NCBI GenBank assembly: GCA_021738605.1
Contig: JAIPBY010000035.1
Coordinates: 1 to 14,516, forward strand
Direction: 5' to 3'
Source: Chitinophagaceae bacterium
GTDB lineage: Bacteria; Bacteroidota; Bacteroidia; Chitinophagales; Chitinophagaceae
Length of the DNA stretch: 14,516 nucleotides
Below the pieces are notes generated by a model, which worked only from the letters and a program-made list of their open reading frames with translations, did no database searches and had not been told where the DNA came from. The position numbers and the translations under genes were made by a program. Below, piece after piece: positions 13,683 to 14,516 of this stretch; position 1 is the stretch's first letter; every line of letters begins with the position of its first letter.

Positions 13683-14516
13683 CTATGCAGCAATTGCTTT
13701 TTCTCTAAGAAATATTTTTATATACACAAATGATACAAGGCCAAAAGTCAACCAGAAAAGAAAAAAGAAAATAATATCAGAAAAAAAAGCAGACAAAAAA
13801 TGATAAACCAAAAGCAAAAAGGCAGATGAGGTATAAAATAATAAAGCATCTGATTGTTTGTGAATTCCGTATTGAACCAATATGATATCCTGTGAAATGT
13901 GAAAAAACAGAAATGAAATGAAAATGGCATAATTAACTACAGCGATGTCTTTAAAGATAGTTAGTCCGAAAAATGCAATGATAAAATTCAATGCAAGGCT
14001 AAAAAGATTCAACCACATATCTGTTTTTTCCAAGTGCATGGCAACCAGTAGATTTGCCTGGAGCAAAGCAGTGGGAAAAACAATGATAGTCCAAAACATT
14101 TGTATGCAATTGGGAACTGTATGGATGTATTTAGCACCGAACAAAAGTGGGATCAGCAATGCTGCATAAGAATAAACGAACGTGAATGCAAGAAGGCCAT
14201 ACATTGCATATACGAGAAATATTTTTCTAAAAAATCGGTTCCTTTCTTCAACATCTGCTTTTCCCTTTTCAACCAAGATGGGAAAGACAGAAGCGGAAAC
14301 CATGACAGGTAAGATCTCTGCCATCGAAAATAATTTGAAGGAAATTTCATAATCTGCAACCTTATCAAGTTGAAGTAGTTTTGAAACTAGCAAACTGCCT
14401 GTTGACCAATAAACTACTGAAACACTGCCAATGACGATAAAATAAATATTTTTTTTCAGGACAAGGCCAATTTCTCTTAGGGCCAGGGATCCTTTCCAAT
14501 AATGGGCGATATCGAT
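13683..14516 (-). CDS. Wzx-like polysaccharide flippase, 5' end missing
   Basis: The frame is open from the stop at 13683 to the right edge of the window, giving 278 residues of the C-terminal part. The protein is very hydrophobic, with about seven or eight visible membrane segments. Examples are KKNIYFIVIGSVSVVYW near the beginning, IFLVYAMYGLLAFTFVYSYA, TIIVFPTALLQANLLVAM and a final IIFFFLFWLTFGLVSFVYI. Segments such as EISFKLFSMAEILPVMVSAS and ALLIPLLFGAKY ('G.KY' after a Phe-rich helix) are typical of the Wzx/MATE-type oligosaccharide flippases. By family it moves undecaprenyl-PP-linked repeat units across the inner membrane. A TTG at 14393 could start a shorter product, but the upstream residues continue the same fold, so the real start lies outside. 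It is the first operon gene seen here. Confidence 0.87.
   Translation of the reverse strand: MDIAHYWKGSLALREIGLVLKKNIYFIVIGSVSVVYWSTGSLLVSKLLQLDKVADYEISFKLFSMAEILPVMVSASVFPILVEKGKADVEERNRFFRKIFLVYAMYGLLAFTFVYSYAALLIPLLFGAKYIHTVPNCIQMFWTIIVFPTALLQANLLVAMHLEKTDMWLNLFSLALNFIIAFFGLTIFKDIAVVNYAIFISFLFFHISQDIILVQYGIHKQSDALLFYTSSAFLLLVYHFLSAFFSDIIFFFLFWLTFGLVSFVYIKIFLREKAIAA

Noticed and set aside
13661..13708. GGAG-rich tract (two copies of taaaggag) followed by ATG at 13685 on the plus strand, resembling a ribosome binding site
   Set aside because: The reading frame it would serve ends after seven codons, and the tract lies on the wrong strand for the genes on either side.
14393..14393. TTG at 14393 as the start of a 236-residue flippase
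   Set aside because: The frame stays open to 14516 and the 42 upstream residues include another membrane segment in keeping with the family, so this is an internal codon of a gene cut by the window edge.

Overview
The window looks like chromosomal DNA of a Bacteroidota bacterium, probably from the Chitinophagales/Sphingobacteriales side of the phylum. The evidence is a type IX secretion (T9SS) C-terminal sorting domain, two SprB-type repeats, an M16 peptidase N-terminus of the Bacteroidota type, TAnnTTTG-like promoter elements, A-rich leaders without clear Shine-Dalgarno sequences, and AT-rich composition. No RNA gene, insertion sequence, CRISPR array or integration scar was seen.

Left part (1-705): the first 49 residues of a secreted M16 zinc peptidase run off the left edge on the minus strand. 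Next comes a lone 68-residue HipB-like helix-turn-helix repressor on the minus strand. Its leader carries two 18-bp inverted repeats of the TATACC-N6-GGTATA type, probably autoregulatory operators. The 306-bp gap up to base 705 also holds a candidate promoter for the next gene, overlapped by a 15-bp imperfect palindrome.

Middle (706-2810): one plus-strand gene encodes a 682-residue secreted right-handed beta-helix protein with two 66-residue SprB-like repeats and a T9SS sorting domain. A strong intrinsic terminator follows it.

Right part (2812-14516): ten consecutive minus-strand genes form an exopolysaccharide, capsule or O-antigen operon that enters from beyond the right edge. In transcription order they are a Wzx-like flippase (5' end missing), a GT4 glycosyltransferase, a hexapeptide-repeat acyltransferase, two more GT4 glycosyltransferases, a CapK/PaaK-like adenylate-forming enzyme, a DUF354 GT-B-like protein, a Gfo/Idh/MocA dehydrogenase, an aldo/keto-reductase-like barrel with a non-standard active site, a WecB-type UDP-GlcNAc 2-epimerase, and a WcaJ-type priming glycosylphosphotransferase. 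Spacings run from 4-bp stop/start overlaps to gaps of less than 50 bp, as expected for one transcript.

Together the operon points to a Wzx/Wzy-type pathway. The WcaJ-like enzyme loads the first sugar-1-phosphate on undecaprenyl phosphate, WecB supplies UDP-ManNAc, the oxidoreductases may modify a sugar, the GT4 and DUF354 proteins extend the repeat unit, the acyltransferase decorates it, and the flippase exports it. A Wzy polymerase and the Wza/Wzc export and length-control genes are not in the window. The least explained part is the block from 5369 to 9604 (AKR-like, Gfo/Idh, DUF354, CapK), where most enzymes belong to families without an assigned substrate.
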